Shown in pieces: positions 1 through 9,184 of a stretch of 64,000 nt of DNA (the first letter of the stretch is position 1; the number at the start of each line of letters is the position of its first letter). Origin of the DNA: Klebsiella michiganensis (GTDB taxonomy: Bacteria > Pseudomonadota > Gammaproteobacteria > Enterobacterales > Enterobacteriaceae); contig CP011077.1 of assembly GCA_000963575.1 (NCBI GenBank), positions 1,860,001 through 1,924,000 on the forward strand. The letters run 5' to 3'. The position numbers were made by a program, and so were the translations under genes. A model generated the notes under the pieces. That model was not told the DNA's origin, ran no database searches, and saw nothing but the letters and a program-made list of their open reading frames with translations.

Positions 1-772
1 TGCGCGCCGGCGTTGGCGGGAAGGTTTTACCTTTTTGCCAGAGGAACGGGTGAAGCTGGTCAAGATAGCGCCAGAGCGGGGCGGTGACTTGTTCAAAAGT
101 CGCGGACTCAGGCGCCGTTTTCAGCGCGGCTGGCTGTTTGGTCAAGACCATCAACAGCTGCTCAAGGAACGCCGTGCCGGTAAAGTCGGGCGGACGCGGG
201 TAGCTGAGTTTGCCGGGGTGGGCCTCGGCGAAGGCCAGCAGTCGCTCGGCATTTGGCGGGAAGTTGGGCGTGCGTTGCTTATCGCCGATAAACATCAGCT
301 GCGCGCTTCCCCAGGGCGCTTCAGCCCCGTCTACCGGCACAGAGAAATCCTCCCGCACAGGTTTTTTCACATCAACATAGCGCCAGTTTGGCAGTTTTTC
401 CGCCCAGCTTTCGTGGAGTAAGCCTGCCTGCTTGAGTTCGCTAAAATTTTCGCCATTAACCCAAAGCAGGTCTACCGACCCGCCGGATTTTCTGCCCGCT
501 GCAGCTTCGCTTTGAATACGCCTCACCGCATCGGCCGCGTCCGCCAGCTTCACGAGTTTAAGCGTCACGCCGTAGTGCGTCTTTACCTCACGGCTTACCC
601 AGTCCAGGTAGCTGTTAACCGCGGGATCTCCGCCCCAGGCGTTGAAATAAACCGTCTGGCCGTTGGCCTGCTGGCGGATGGACTGCCAGCTTTGAGGCTG
701 TGCGATAGCGCTATGGCCGACCAGTGTCAGGGTAAGCATCAGCGCCCGAATGCCGGGTATTAAACGTTGCAA
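1..772 (-). CDS. ynjB: ABC transporter substrate-binding protein YnjB (3' end cut by window edge)
   Basis: The reading frame is open from a TTG start at 772 to the first base of the window, so about 257 N-terminal residues are present and the C-terminus lies outside. An AAGGA ribosome site stands 7 nt before the TTG, and the N-terminus reads as a signal peptide (MQRLIPGIRALMLTLTLV, then GHSAIA). The mature part begins with a segment like E. coli YnjB (QTVYFNAWGGDPAVNSYLDW), a family-1-type periplasmic binding protein whose ligand is not firmly known (thiamine and others have been suggested). It starts 18 nt after the ydjZ stop and is probably co-transcribed with it. The ynjCD transporter subunits would lie beyond the window edge. 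Confidence 0.85.
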   Translation of the reverse strand, partial: MQRLIPGIRALMLTLTLVGHSAIAQPQSWQSIRQQANGQTVYFNAWGGDPAVNSYLDWVSREVKTHYGVTLKLVKLADAADAVRRIQSEAAAGRKSGGSVDLLWVNGENFSELKQAGLLHESWAEKLPNWRYVDVKKPVREDFSVPVDGAEAPWGSAQLMFIGDKQRTPNFPPNAERLLAFAEAHPGKLSYPRPPDFTGTAFLEQLLMVLTKQPAALKTAPESATFEQVTAPLWRYLDQLHPFLWQKGKTFPPTPAR

Positions 773-790
773 GAGTAAGTCCTTAGCGCG

Positions 791-1453
791 TTATGGCGTT
801 GTTCGTCTGGCCAGCCAGCGCGTGGCCAGCGGCAATAGCCCTGACAGGGCAAACATCAGCATCATGCCGGGGGAGAGAATATCGCCCAGGCTTTGCAGCT
901 GGCTCAGCTGCCTGCCGGTGTTAATGTAGACCACGATCGCGGGTAGCATGCCGAGCAGGCTGATAGTGGCATAGCGGGCCACGCCCATTGACGTCAGACC
1001 CATTAATAAATTCACCAGCACAAAAGGGAATACCGGGGCGAGCCGCAGGGCAAAGAGGTAATGGCCGCCGTCGCGCTGTATGCCCTGATTTACTTTTTCC
1101 ATCATGCGAGAGAAGCGGCGCTGCACCCAATCCCGCAGCAGATAACGGCTGATTAGCATCGCGGCGGTTGCGCCAGCGGTGGCGGCCAGGGTGACCAGCA
1201 CTGTGCCTGGCCCTGGACCAAAGATAGCCCCTCCCAGCAGCGTTAGCAGGGTGGCCCCAGGTATGGAAAGGGCGGCGGTAAGAAAGTAGCAGCAAAAAAA
1301 TACCGCAGCCGCCAGGACTGGGTGCTGAGCATGCCAGTCCGCGAACTCAGCCTGAGAGTGCTGCAGCGCCGACAGGCTTATCGTGCCCGGAGGGAGCAGG
1401 GAGAGAAACAGCCCCGTCATAACGACCAGCAGCGCAAAGATAATCTTACGCAC
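791..1453 (-). CDS. ydjZ: VTT/DedA-like inner membrane protein YdjZ (TVP38/TMEM64 family)
   Basis: Polytopic inner membrane protein of the TVP38/TMEM64 (VTT domain) family; the family is linked to lipid transport, but the role of YdjZ is unknown. It aligns along its whole length with the neighbouring ydjX product: both begin RKxxF, then have PPGT(I/L)SL and a shared G-rich core (SIPGATLLTLLGGAIFG here). That alignment favours the GTG at 1453, preceded by a purine-rich GGGGCGGGA, over the ATG at 1477 that would add eight residues. In E. coli the order is ydjX-ydjY-ydjZ-ynjA-ynjB; here ydjY and ynjA are absent and an ohr gene on the other strand separates ydjX from ydjZ. Confidence 0.85.
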   Translation of the reverse strand: MRKIIFALLVVMTGLFLSLLPPGTISLSALQHSQAEFADWHAQHPVLAAAVFFCCYFLTAALSIPGATLLTLLGGAIFGPGPGTVLVTLAATAGATAAMLISRYLLRDWVQRRFSRMMEKVNQGIQRDGGHYLFALRLAPVFPFVLVNLLMGLTSMGVARYATISLLGMLPAIVVYINTGRQLSQLQSLGDILSPGMMLMFALSGLLPLATRWLARRTTP

Positions 1454-1661
1454 TCCCGCCCCTTTTGCTTTGCACATCCATCTTCATTCCGCGCCCGCAG
1501 CCGTAAAGGCGGGGAGTATAGCGGAGTGGGGGTGACAGTGAGCTTGAGCCAGGTCATGAAGCGGATACAGACTTATACATTTTGGCCCGGCGGAGAACAT
1601 ATTGCAGATACATAGCGGCGGTTAAATGGCGGCTCTTCTTACCTACCATTGAGGAATTACG

Positions 1662-2090
1662 ATGTCCAGCAAACTTGAGAAAGTGCTTTATACCGCCCAT
1701 ACCACCACCGTCGGCGCTCGAAGTGGGCACGGGCGCTCGGATGACGGCAGCCTGGACGTGCAGCTCAGTACGCCGGGATCTGGCAAACCAGGTACGAATC
1801 CGGAACAACTTTTTGCCGTCGGTTACTCCGCCTGTTTTATGGGGGCGATTGGGCTGGCGGGGAAAAAACTGGCTATCCGCATTCCGGAGGAAACCGCCGT
1901 GGATGCCAGCGTTTCGCTGGGGAAAGTCGATGCAGACAGCCACTTTGCGTTGGCGGTTACGCTTAACGTCAGGCTACCGGGGCTGAGCGAAGTCCAGCGG
2001 GAAACGCTGCTGGCAACCGCCCACGCGACGTGCCCCTATTCGCGAGCGATTACCGGTAACGTTGAAGTAACACTGCTTTCGCAGGGGTAG
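1662..2090 (+). CDS. ohr: organic hydroperoxide resistance protein Ohr (OsmC/Ohr family)
   Basis: Thiol-dependent peroxidase that reduces organic and lipid hydroperoxides; cytosolic homodimer, 142 aa, the usual Ohr length. The two reactive cysteines are visible as YSACFM (Cys58) and HATCPYS (Cys124), along with Arg20 and Glu48, which match the conserved Arg/Glu of the active site. The start is set by GAGGAATTAC just before ATG. It lies on the strand opposite to ydjX and ydjZ, in the slot held by ydjY in E. coli. No OhrR-type MarR regulator is adjacent, so its control is not apparent. A hairpin followed by T residues (2099-2130) can end its transcript. Confidence 0.92.
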   Translation: MSSKLEKVLYTAHTTTVGARSGHGRSDDGSLDVQLSTPGSGKPGTNPEQLFAVGYSACFMGAIGLAGKKLAIRIPEETAVDASVSLGKVDADSHFALAVTLNVRLPGLSEVQRETLLATAHATCPYSRAITGNVEVTLLSQG

Positions 2091-2098
2091 CGGCCAGG

Positions 2099-2130
2099 CG
2101 CCTTCGCGAGCCGGAGGCGTTTAATTTTTT
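2099..2130. terminator. hairpin terminator between ohr and ydjX
   Basis: CGCCTTCG and CCGGAGGCG can form an imperfect stem, followed on the + strand by TTTAATTTTTT. It lies between convergent ohr and ydjX and overlaps the ydjX stop codon at 2121-2123. Confidence 0.55.
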
Positions 2131-2789
2131 AAGCGGGTTCTTTTTATCAGCCAGTGGGAGACGATGGGCAGCAGGCCAATCAGCGCAAACAACAGCAGCA
2201 TGGTCGGGGAAATAATGTCCCGCAGGCTTTCTATCTGACTCAGCTGGCGGCCAGTGCTGATGTACAGCACGATAGAAGGTAGCAGGCCCAGCATCGTGAC
2301 CACCGCAAAACGAACGGCGGAAATCGGCGTCAGCCCCATCAGCAGGTTGATGATGGAAAAGGGGAGAACCGGCACGAGGCGCAGGGCAAACAGGCAGTGC
2401 GTGATATTGTGCTTAAGGCTGGCGTTGATCTTCGCCATAGTGCTGGAAAACCGTCGTTGCACCCAGTCATGCAACAAGTAACGGCTCAGAAGCATGGCCA
2501 CGGTTGCGCCGCTGGCGGCCGCCGTGGCAACCAGCACTGTGCCTTCAATCAGACCAAACAGCGCGCCGCCCATCAACGTCATAATGCGTGTGCCGGGGAT
2601 GGAAAGGGCGGAAATAAGGAAATAGCCGAGGAAGAAGGCGCCCATCATCAGCGCCGGACGTTCGGCATGCCAGAGAGTAAGCTGAGCGTGATATTTCTGC
2701 AGCGTCGCCAGGCTAAGGGTGCCCGGCGGTAGCAGGATTAACAGCGAGATAACCAGGGTAGCCAGCAGCAAAAACAGGGTTTTACGCAT
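2121..2789 (-). CDS. ydjX: VTT/DedA-like inner membrane protein YdjX (TVP38/TMEM64 family)
   Basis: 222-aa inner membrane protein with several hydrophobic segments and the VTT-domain core (SIPGTRIMTLMGGALFG, then RYLLHDWVQRRF), shared almost word for word with YdjZ 0.7 kb away, so the two look like an old tandem duplication. The N-terminal helix MRKTLFLLLATLVISLLILL acts as a signal anchor. The function is unknown; relatives of the DedA/TMEM64 superfamily take part in lipid scrambling and membrane homeostasis. It points in the same direction as ydjZ, but the inserted ohr gene breaks the E. coli-like operon. Confidence 0.85.
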   Translation of the reverse strand: MRKTLFLLLATLVISLLILLPPGTLSLATLQKYHAQLTLWHAERPALMMGAFFLGYFLISALSIPGTRIMTLMGGALFGLIEGTVLVATAAASGATVAMLLSRYLLHDWVQRRFSSTMAKINASLKHNITHCLFALRLVPVLPFSIINLLMGLTPISAVRFAVVTMLGLLPSIVLYISTGRQLSQIESLRDIISPTMLLLFALIGLLPIVSHWLIKRTRLKN

Positions 2790-2868
2790 TCTGTTAGCGC
2801 CTCGTCAGGGGGAAAAAACGGCATCTCGCTGTCCTTGTCTGCAGATGTATCGACCTTCAGTATTTCCC

Positions 2869-3675
2869 TTACAGCTTAAACTGTGCCCAAACAGGGGCGT
2901 GGTCGGACGGTTTTTCCATGCCGCGAATATCGTAGTCGATCCCCGTTGCCACGCAGTGCGGCGCCAGCCCCTGGCTTGCCAGCAGCAGGTCTATACGCAG
3001 GCCGCGGTTATCGTCGAAGCCTTTTGAGCGGTAGTCGAACCAGGAGAATTTATCCTGCGCTTCCGGGTTAGCGTGGCGGTATGTATCCACCAGGCCCCAG
3101 CCGAGCAGCCGAGCCATCCATTCGCGCTCTTCCGGCAGGAACGAGCATTTCCCGGTGCGCAGCCAGCGCTTACGGCTATCTTCACCAATACCGATGTCGA
3201 GATCCGTCGGGCTGATATTCATATCACCCATGATCAGCACCGGGTTTTCCGGGCGCAGCTCGCTTTGCAGGAAGTTCTGCAGGTCCTGGTAAAACTTGGT
3301 CTTTGCCGGGAACTTGGTTTCATGATCGCGGCTTTCGCCCTGCGGGAAGTAGCCGTTGATCACCGTGAGGTTGCCAAACTCTGACGGAATTTCCGCCATA
3401 ATGATGCGGCGCTGGGCCTCTTCATCGTCGGTCGGAAAACCTTTCCGCACCGCGATCGGCTTCTCTTTGGTCAGCAGCGCCACGCCGTAGTGGCCTTTCT
3501 GCCCGTGATAAAACACGTGATAGCCAAGTTTCTCCACGTCTTCCAGCGGGAACATATCGTCATGCACTTTGGTTTCCTGCAGACCGATAACGTCCGGCTG
3601 ATGCTGCTCTACGATGGCTTCCAGCTGATGAGGACGGGCGCGCAGGCCGTTGATATTAAAAGAGACAAATTTCAT
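2869..3675 (-). CDS. xthA: exodeoxyribonuclease III
   Basis: Class II AP endonuclease and 3'-5' exonuclease of base excision repair, cytosolic, Mg-dependent. At 268 aa it equals E. coli XthA, and all the catalytic residues known from that enzyme are at the same numbers: Asn7, Glu34, Tyr109, Asp151, Asn153, Asp229, Asp258 and His259. The N-terminal motif MKFVSFNINGLRAR is typical of the ExoIII branch. It is transcribed away from astC, the two sharing a 444-bp gap. Confidence 0.97.
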   Translation of the reverse strand: MKFVSFNINGLRARPHQLEAIVEQHQPDVIGLQETKVHDDMFPLEDVEKLGYHVFYHGQKGHYGVALLTKEKPIAVRKGFPTDDEEAQRRIIMAEIPSEFGNLTVINGYFPQGESRDHETKFPAKTKFYQDLQNFLQSELRPENPVLIMGDMNISPTDLDIGIGEDSRKRWLRTGKCSFLPEEREWMARLLGWGLVDTYRHANPEAQDKFSWFDYRSKGFDDNRGLRIDLLLASQGLAPHCVATGIDYDIRGMEKPSDHAPVWAQFKL

Positions 3676-4119
3676 AGTCGCTGCCAGGTTGTCAGGTTAA
3701 TTGTTGCAGGATGGTAGCAGAAAACGGCGCGGGTTGCTGCGCTGAAGCTAATCGCTGCCATAGGCGCGTCCGGCGAGCATAAATAAAGCAACATTTGCAC
3801 CAAAATTGATCTCAATGCGCAAAAAGGGGGCGAAAACGGCAGGCAAATCCCGAAGGCGATCACAATTCCAGCATTATATTTTACCACTGCATAATATTTC
3901 TTGTTTTCGTGTCGCGAATCAGGCGGCACGTTAAAACTATGCACTTTTTATTCACTTTATATGAATATGAGGTGTTTTTAAGTTGTTGATTTTTCGTTTC
4001 CCTCTCCGGTTTATGCATTTTTATCGCTGGCTGGCACGATGCCTGCAATCTACATTTACAGCGCAAACACTCAATTATTTAACATTTAATAAACTTTTTA
4101 TTTACCGTGAGGGGTCACT
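3676..4119. promoter_or_regulatory. xthA-astC divergent regulatory region
   Basis: No gene is seen in this AT-rich gap. Besides the sigma-54 promoter annotated separately, it has scattered ArgR-like half sites (ATTCA at 3950-3954, TGAAT at 3962-3966, and TGCAT followed by T residues near 4012) and a TGCACC half site near 3794 that resembles one arm of an NtrC site. In E. coli the same gap carries ArgR and NtrC sites; the individual sites named here are weak matches and are inferred. Confidence 0.4.
4032..4047 (+). promoter_or_regulatory. sigma-54 promoter of astCADBE
   Basis: TGGCACGATGCCTGCA matches the -24/-12 consensus TGGCACG-N4-TTGCA with the invariant GG and GC correctly spaced. Transcription would start near 4059, about 60 nt before astC. 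E. coli astC has a nitrogen-controlled sigma-54 promoter at the equivalent place, so induction by nitrogen limitation through NtrC is expected. Confidence 0.8.
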
Positions 4120-5340
4120 ATGTCGCAGTCAATTACACGCCAACATTTCGACGAATGGATGATGCCGGTTTATGCCCCTGCGCCTTTTATTCCGGTTCGC
4201 GGCGAGGGTTCCACCCTGTGGGATCAGCAGGGAAAAGACTACATCGACTTTGCCGGTGGCATCGCGGTTAACGCGCTGGGGCACGCTCATCCCGAAATGC
4301 GCAAAGCGCTGGAAGAGCAGGCGGCAAAATTCTGGCATACCGGCAATGGCTACACCAATGAGCCTGTTTTGAAGCTGGCGAAGCAGCTTATCGACGCCAC
4401 CTTTGCGGAGAAAGTGTTCTTCTGTAACTCAGGGGCAGAGGCTAACGAAGCGGCGCTGAAGCTCGCGCGTAAATATGCCCATGATAATTATGGCGCGCAG
4501 AAAAGCGGCATCGTAGCGTTCAAGAATGCGTTCCATGGCCGCACGCTGTTTACCGTCACGGCCGGGGGACAGCCCGCTTATTCTCAGGACTTTGCGCCGC
4601 TACCGCCGCAGATTAACCATGCGGTGTTTAACGATCTGCAGTCTGCCCGCGATCTGATTAATGACCAAACCTGTGCGGTGATCGTCGAGCCGATGCAAGG
4701 TGAAGGTGGTGTCGTCCCGGCCACGCCAGAATTCCTTCAGGGGCTGCGCGAGCTGTGTGACAAACACAACGCGGTACTGATCTTTGACGAAGTGCAAACC
4801 GGCGTGGGCCGCACCGGGTCGCTGTATGCCTATATGCATTATGGCGTGACGCCGGATGTACTCTCTACGGCCAAAGCGCTGGGCGGGGGCTTCCCGATTG
4901 GAGCGCTGCTGACAACCGACCGTTTTGCCAAAGTGATGGTAGTTGGCACCCATGGCACCACTTACGGCGGTAACCCGCTGGCGAGTGCGGTAGCCGGTCG
5001 CGTGCTGGAAATCATTAACACGCCTGAAGTGCTGAACGGCGTGAAACAGCGCCATGACTGGTTTGTTGAGCGCCTGAATCACATCAACCAGAAACACCAG
5101 CTGTTCAGTGAAGTACGTGGGTTAGGGCTACTGATCGGCTGCGCGCTGCGCCCTGAGCATGCAGGTAAAGCAAAACTTATTTTGCAGGCTGCCGCACAGG
5201 AAGGCCTGATGATGCTCATTGCCGGGGCTAACGTGCTGCGTTTTGCGCCGGCGCTCATTGTCAGCGAAGCGGAAGTTCAACGAGGTCTGGATCGCTTTGA
5301 ACGTGCCTGCGAACGCTTCCTTGCCGGAGTCTCATCATGA
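4120..5340 (+). CDS. astC: succinylornithine transaminase
   Basis: PLP-dependent class III aminotransferase, 406 aa as in E. coli. It converts N2-succinylornithine and 2-oxoglutarate to N2-succinylglutamate semialdehyde and glutamate, the third step of the arginine succinyltransferase (AST) pathway. The PLP lysine is Lys252 in STAKALGGGFP, and the cofactor-binding stretches FCNSGAEANE (101-110) and FDEVQTGVGRTG (222-233) are intact. First gene of astCADBE; a GAGGGG ribosome site precedes the ATG, and the last codons overlap astA by 4 nt. The biosynthetic paralogue ArgD is very close in sequence, but the operon settles the identity. Confidence 0.97.
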   Translation: MSQSITRQHFDEWMMPVYAPAPFIPVRGEGSTLWDQQGKDYIDFAGGIAVNALGHAHPEMRKALEEQAAKFWHTGNGYTNEPVLKLAKQLIDATFAEKVFFCNSGAEANEAALKLARKYAHDNYGAQKSGIVAFKNAFHGRTLFTVTAGGQPAYSQDFAPLPPQINHAVFNDLQSARDLINDQTCAVIVEPMQGEGGVVPATPEFLQGLRELCDKHNAVLIFDEVQTGVGRTGSLYAYMHYGVTPDVLSTAKALGGGFPIGALLTTDRFAKVMVVGTHGTTYGGNPLASAVAGRVLEIINTPEVLNGVKQRHDWFVERLNHINQKHQLFSEVRGLGLLIGCALRPEHAGKAKLILQAAAQEGLMMLIAGANVLRFAPALIVSEAEVQRGLDRFERACERFLAGVSS

Positions 5341-6371
5341 TGGTAATCCGCCCGATTGAACGGGGCGATCTGTCGGGGCTGCTTAAGCTTGCCGGGAAAA
5401 CCGGCGGCGGGCTGACCTCGCTGCCCGCCGACGAAAAAACGCTGGCCGACCGAATCGAACGCTCGCTGCAGACCTGGCAGGGCGGGCTACCGAAGGGAGA
5501 CCAGGGCTATGTTTTTGTGCTTGAAGATACCCGCAGTGGCCAGGTGGCAGGGATTTGTGCCATTGAGGTGGCGGTGGGGCTGAACGACCCCTGGTACAAC
5601 TACCGGGTAGGGACGCTGGTTCATGCCTCCAAAGAGTTGAACATCTACAACGCGCTGCCCACGCTTTTTCTCACCCACGACCACACCGGGGCGAGTGAAC
5701 TTTGCACGCTTTTCCTCGACCCGGCCTGGCGCAAAGAGGGGAACGGGTATCTGTTATCCAAGTCTCGTTTCCTGTTTATGGCAGCCTTCCGCGAGCGATT
5801 TAACGACAAAGTGGTCGCCGAAATGCGCGGAGTTATCGACGAGCACGGGCATTCGCCGTTCTGGGAAAGCCTCGGGAATCGCTTCTTCTCTATGGAGTTC
5901 GCCCGCGCCGACTACTTATGCGGCACCGGGCAGAAGGCTTTTATTGCCGAGCTGATGCCAAAGCACCCGATTTATACCGACTTCCTCTCCAAAGAGGCAC
6001 AGGCGGTTATCGGTCAGGTGCATCCGCAAACGGCACCCGCGCGTACCGTGCTCGAAGCTGAAGGATTCCGCTATCGTAATTATGTCGACATCTTCGACGG
6101 CGGCCCTACGCTTGAGTGTGATATCGACCGCGTGCGGGCGATTCGCAAGAGCCGCCTGCAAACCGTCGCTGTAGGCCAGCCCGCTACCGACGAACTGCCG
6201 GTATGTCTGGTCGCCAATGAAAATTACCACCAGTTCCGCGTGATGCTGATCAAAGCCGATCCCAAAGGCGAGAAACTGGTTATTGATGCCGCAACTGCCG
6301 ATGCGCTGAAGTGCGCCAGCGGCGATACCGTGCGAGTGGTGCGCCTGTGCCCCGAGGAGAAAAAAGTATGA
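5337..6371 (+). CDS. astA: arginine N-succinyltransferase
   Basis: Transfers succinyl from succinyl-CoA to the alpha-amino group of arginine, the committing step of the AST pathway. The 344-aa length equals E. coli AstA, and family motifs such as GGGLTSLP (residues 24-31), ELCTLFLDP and GQVHPQTAPAR are present. It overlaps astC by ATGA and astD by ATGA, so translation is coupled throughout. Cytosolic; GNAT-like fold. Confidence 0.97.
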   Translation: MMVIRPIERGDLSGLLKLAGKTGGGLTSLPADEKTLADRIERSLQTWQGGLPKGDQGYVFVLEDTRSGQVAGICAIEVAVGLNDPWYNYRVGTLVHASKELNIYNALPTLFLTHDHTGASELCTLFLDPAWRKEGNGYLLSKSRFLFMAAFRERFNDKVVAEMRGVIDEHGHSPFWESLGNRFFSMEFARADYLCGTGQKAFIAELMPKHPIYTDFLSKEAQAVIGQVHPQTAPARTVLEAEGFRYRNYVDIFDGGPTLECDIDRVRAIRKSRLQTVAVGQPATDELPVCLVANENYHQFRVMLIKADPKGEKLVIDAATADALKCASGDTVRVVRLCPEEKKV

Positions 6372-7846
6372 CTAACTGGATCAACGGACAATGGGGACCG
6401 GGCCGCGGTGAAGCGCTGCTCAAACATAACCCGGTGAGCGGCTCGCTGCTGTGGGAAGGGCTGGTAGCAGATAAAGCCCAGGTCGAGGAAGCATGCCGTG
6501 CGGCTCGCGCGGCGTTCCCGGGCTGGGCGAAACGTCCGTTTGCAGAGCGGCAGGAGATTGTGGAGCGTTTTGCCGGTCTGCTTGAGGCCAATAAAGACGC
6601 GCTCGCTGAAACGATTGCCCTGGAAACAGGTAAACCGCGCTGGGAAGCGGCCACCGAAGCGACCGCGATGGTCAACAAAATTGCCATTTCAATCAAGTCT
6701 TACCACACCAGAACAGGCGAAACGCACACCGCGATGCCGGACGGGGCGGCCACTTTGCGGCATCGTCCCCACGGAGTGCTGGCGGTCTTTGGCCCTTATA
6801 ATTTACCCGGCCATTTGCCTAACGGCCATATCGTGCCGGGGCTGCTTGCCGGCAACACCATTATTTTTAAGCCGAGCGAGCTAACGCCGCGCATCGGTGA
6901 GCAGGTGATGAAGCTGTGGGCAGAGGCCGGTATTCCTGCTGGCGTACTGAATCTGGTGCAGGGCGGGCGCGAAACCGGCGAGGCGCTGTCGCAGCAATCG
7001 GATCTCGATGGCCTGTTGTTTACCGGTAGCGCGGGCACCGGCTACCACCTGCATCGTCAGTTTGCCGGGCAACCGGAGAAGATCCTCGCTCTGGAAATGG
7101 GCGGCAACAACCCGCTGATCGTCGAGGATCCACAGGATATCGACGGGGCCGTTCATGTCGCTATCCAGTCGGCGTTTATCACCGCCGGGCAGCGCTGCAC
7201 CTGCGCCCGCCGTTTGTTGGTGAAGCAGGGCGAGCAAGGGGATGCGTTTATTCGTCGCCTGGTTGAAGTGTCTGCTCGTCTGCAGCCGGGGGAATGGGAT
7301 GCTATGCCGCAGCCGTTTATCGGTGGGCTTATTTCGGTCCAGGCGGCAGAGCGGGTGCTGACCGCGTTTCAGGAGCACGTCGCGCGCGGCGGTAAGCCAT
7401 TGCTGGAGCCAAAAATGATTCGTCCGGGCACCTCTTTACTGACGCCGGGCATCGTCGAACTTAGCGGCGTGGCAGACGTGCCGGATGAAGAAGTGTTTGG
7501 CCCGCTGCTGGCGATTTACCGCTATACCAACTTTGACGACGCTATCCGTATGGCCAACGACACGCGCTATGGCCTGGCGAGCGGGCTTATCTCGCCGTCG
7601 CGCGAGCAGTTTGACCAGCTGCTGCTGGAAGCGCGGGCCGGGATTGTGAACTGGAATAAACCGCTGACCGGGGCCGCCAGCACCGCGCCATTTGGCGGGG
7701 TGGGCGCTTCTGGTAACCACCGTGCCAGCGCCTGGTATGCGGCAGACTACTGCGCCTGGCCGATGGCCTCGCTGGAAAGTACGAGCTTCGCGCTGCCGTC
7801 CACGCTCAGTCCGGGGCTCGACTTCAGCCGTGAGGGACAGCCATGA
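6368..7846 (+). CDS. astD: succinylglutamate-semialdehyde dehydrogenase
   Basis: NAD-dependent aldehyde dehydrogenase, 492 aa, oxidising N2-succinylglutamate semialdehyde to N2-succinylglutamate (AST step 4). Catalytic Glu243 (ALEMGGNNP) and Cys277 (GQRCTCARR) sit where they do in E. coli AstD, and the nucleotide-binding FTGSAGTG is at 218-225. An in-frame upstream ATG (6311) lies inside astA; the ATG at 6368 gives the family length and the ATGA overlap seen across the operon. Confidence 0.97.
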   Translation: MTNWINGQWGPGRGEALLKHNPVSGSLLWEGLVADKAQVEEACRAARAAFPGWAKRPFAERQEIVERFAGLLEANKDALAETIALETGKPRWEAATEATAMVNKIAISIKSYHTRTGETHTAMPDGAATLRHRPHGVLAVFGPYNLPGHLPNGHIVPGLLAGNTIIFKPSELTPRIGEQVMKLWAEAGIPAGVLNLVQGGRETGEALSQQSDLDGLLFTGSAGTGYHLHRQFAGQPEKILALEMGGNNPLIVEDPQDIDGAVHVAIQSAFITAGQRCTCARRLLVKQGEQGDAFIRRLVEVSARLQPGEWDAMPQPFIGGLISVQAAERVLTAFQEHVARGGKPLLEPKMIRPGTSLLTPGIVELSGVADVPDEEVFGPLLAIYRYTNFDDAIRMANDTRYGLASGLISPSREQFDQLLLEARAGIVNWNKPLTGAASTAPFGGVGASGNHRASAWYAADYCAWPMASLESTSFALPSTLSPGLDFSREGQP

Positions 7847-9174
7847 AACGCGCGCGTGAAGCCAATTTCGACGGACTGGTGGGGCTGACCCACCATTACG
7901 CCGGGCTGTCGTTTGGCAATGAAGCCTCGACGAAGCATCAGTTTCGCGTTTCCAACCCGAAGCTGGCGGCGAAGCAGGGGCTGCTGAAAATGAAAGCGCT
8001 GGCGGACGCGGGTTATCCGCAGGGCGTGATTGCCCCGCAGGAGCGTCCGAACATTGGCGTGCTGCGGCAGATAGGCTTTAGCGGCAGCGACGAGCAGGTT
8101 GTTGAGCGCGCGGCTCGGCAGGCACCGCAGCTGCTGTCCGCCGCCAGTTCAGCGTCTTCTATGTGGGTGGCGAATGCGGCGACGGTATCCCCCTCGGCCG
8201 ATACGCTGGACGGTAAAGTGCATCTCACCGTCGCCAACCTGAACAATAAATTCCATCGCGCCAGCGAAGCACCGACGACGGAAAGCGTGCTGCGGGCGAT
8301 GTTCCGGGACCCCGGGCGTTTTGTGGTACACGGCGCGCTGCCGCAGGTAGCGCTGTTTGGTGACGAAGGTGCCGCTAACCATAACCGCTTAGGCGGCGAG
8401 TATGGCGACCCGGGCGTACAGCTATTTGTTTATGGCCGTGAAGATTCGAACAGCGGACAGGCCCCGGCCCGGTATCCCGCTCGTCAGACGCTGGAAGCCA
8501 GCCAGGCCGTTGCGCGTTTGAATCAGGTTCGTGCTGAGCAGGTTATCTTCGCTCAACAAAACCCGGCGGTTATCGACCAGGGCGTTTTTCATAACGATGT
8601 TATCGCGGTCTCTAACCGCGAGGTGTTATTCTGCCATCAGCATGCATTTGTGGATCAGCAAGGGCTTTACCAGCGCCTGCGGGAAAAAGTCCCTGGCTTC
8701 AGGGCCCTGGAAGTTCCGGACGAATTGGTTTCGGTTGCTGATGCGGTTTCGACCTACCTGTTCAACAGCCAGTTGCTGAGTCGCGCTGACGGCGGCATGA
8801 CGCTCGTGCTGCCGGAAGAGTCACGCCAGCACCCTGGCGTCTGGCGCTATCTGAACCAACTGCTGGAGGCGGATAACCCTGTCCGCGAGCTAGAGGTGTT
8901 CGATCTGCGGGAAAGCATGGCTAACGGCGGTGGTCCGGCGTGCTTACGCCTGAGGGTGGTACTGACGGACGAAGAGCTTAGCGCCGTCAATCCGGCGGTA
9001 ATGATGAACGACACGCTGTTTATGACGCTCAATGGCTGGGTTGATCGCTGGTATCGCGACCGTTTAACGCAGGCCGATTTAGCTGACCCGCAGTTACTGC
9101 GTGAAGGGCGTGAAGCACTTGATGAACTGACGCGTATTCTGGATTTAGGTTCGGTGTACCCGTTCCAGCAATAG
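7843..9174 (+). CDS. astB: N-succinylarginine dihydrolase
   Basis: Hydrolyses N2-succinylarginine to N2-succinylornithine, two ammonia and CO2 (AST step 2). 443 aa, a few residues shorter at the C-terminus than E. coli AstB (447). The catalytic triad of this amidinotransferase-fold enzyme is visible: Glu175 (GDEGAANHN), His250 (GVFHNDVIAVSN) and Cys367 (GGGPACLRLR). It overlaps astD by 4 nt and is followed after 10 nt by astE. Confidence 0.97.
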   Translation: MKRAREANFDGLVGLTHHYAGLSFGNEASTKHQFRVSNPKLAAKQGLLKMKALADAGYPQGVIAPQERPNIGVLRQIGFSGSDEQVVERAARQAPQLLSAASSASSMWVANAATVSPSADTLDGKVHLTVANLNNKFHRASEAPTTESVLRAMFRDPGRFVVHGALPQVALFGDEGAANHNRLGGEYGDPGVQLFVYGREDSNSGQAPARYPARQTLEASQAVARLNQVRAEQVIFAQQNPAVIDQGVFHNDVIAVSNREVLFCHQHAFVDQQGLYQRLREKVPGFRALEVPDELVSVADAVSTYLFNSQLLSRADGGMTLVLPEESRQHPGVWRYLNQLLEADNPVRELEVFDLRESMANGGGPACLRLRVVLTDEELSAVNPAVMMNDTLFMTLNGWVDRWYRDRLTQADLADPQLLREGREALDELTRILDLGSVYPFQQ

Positions 9175-9184
9175 GGGGGAAAGA

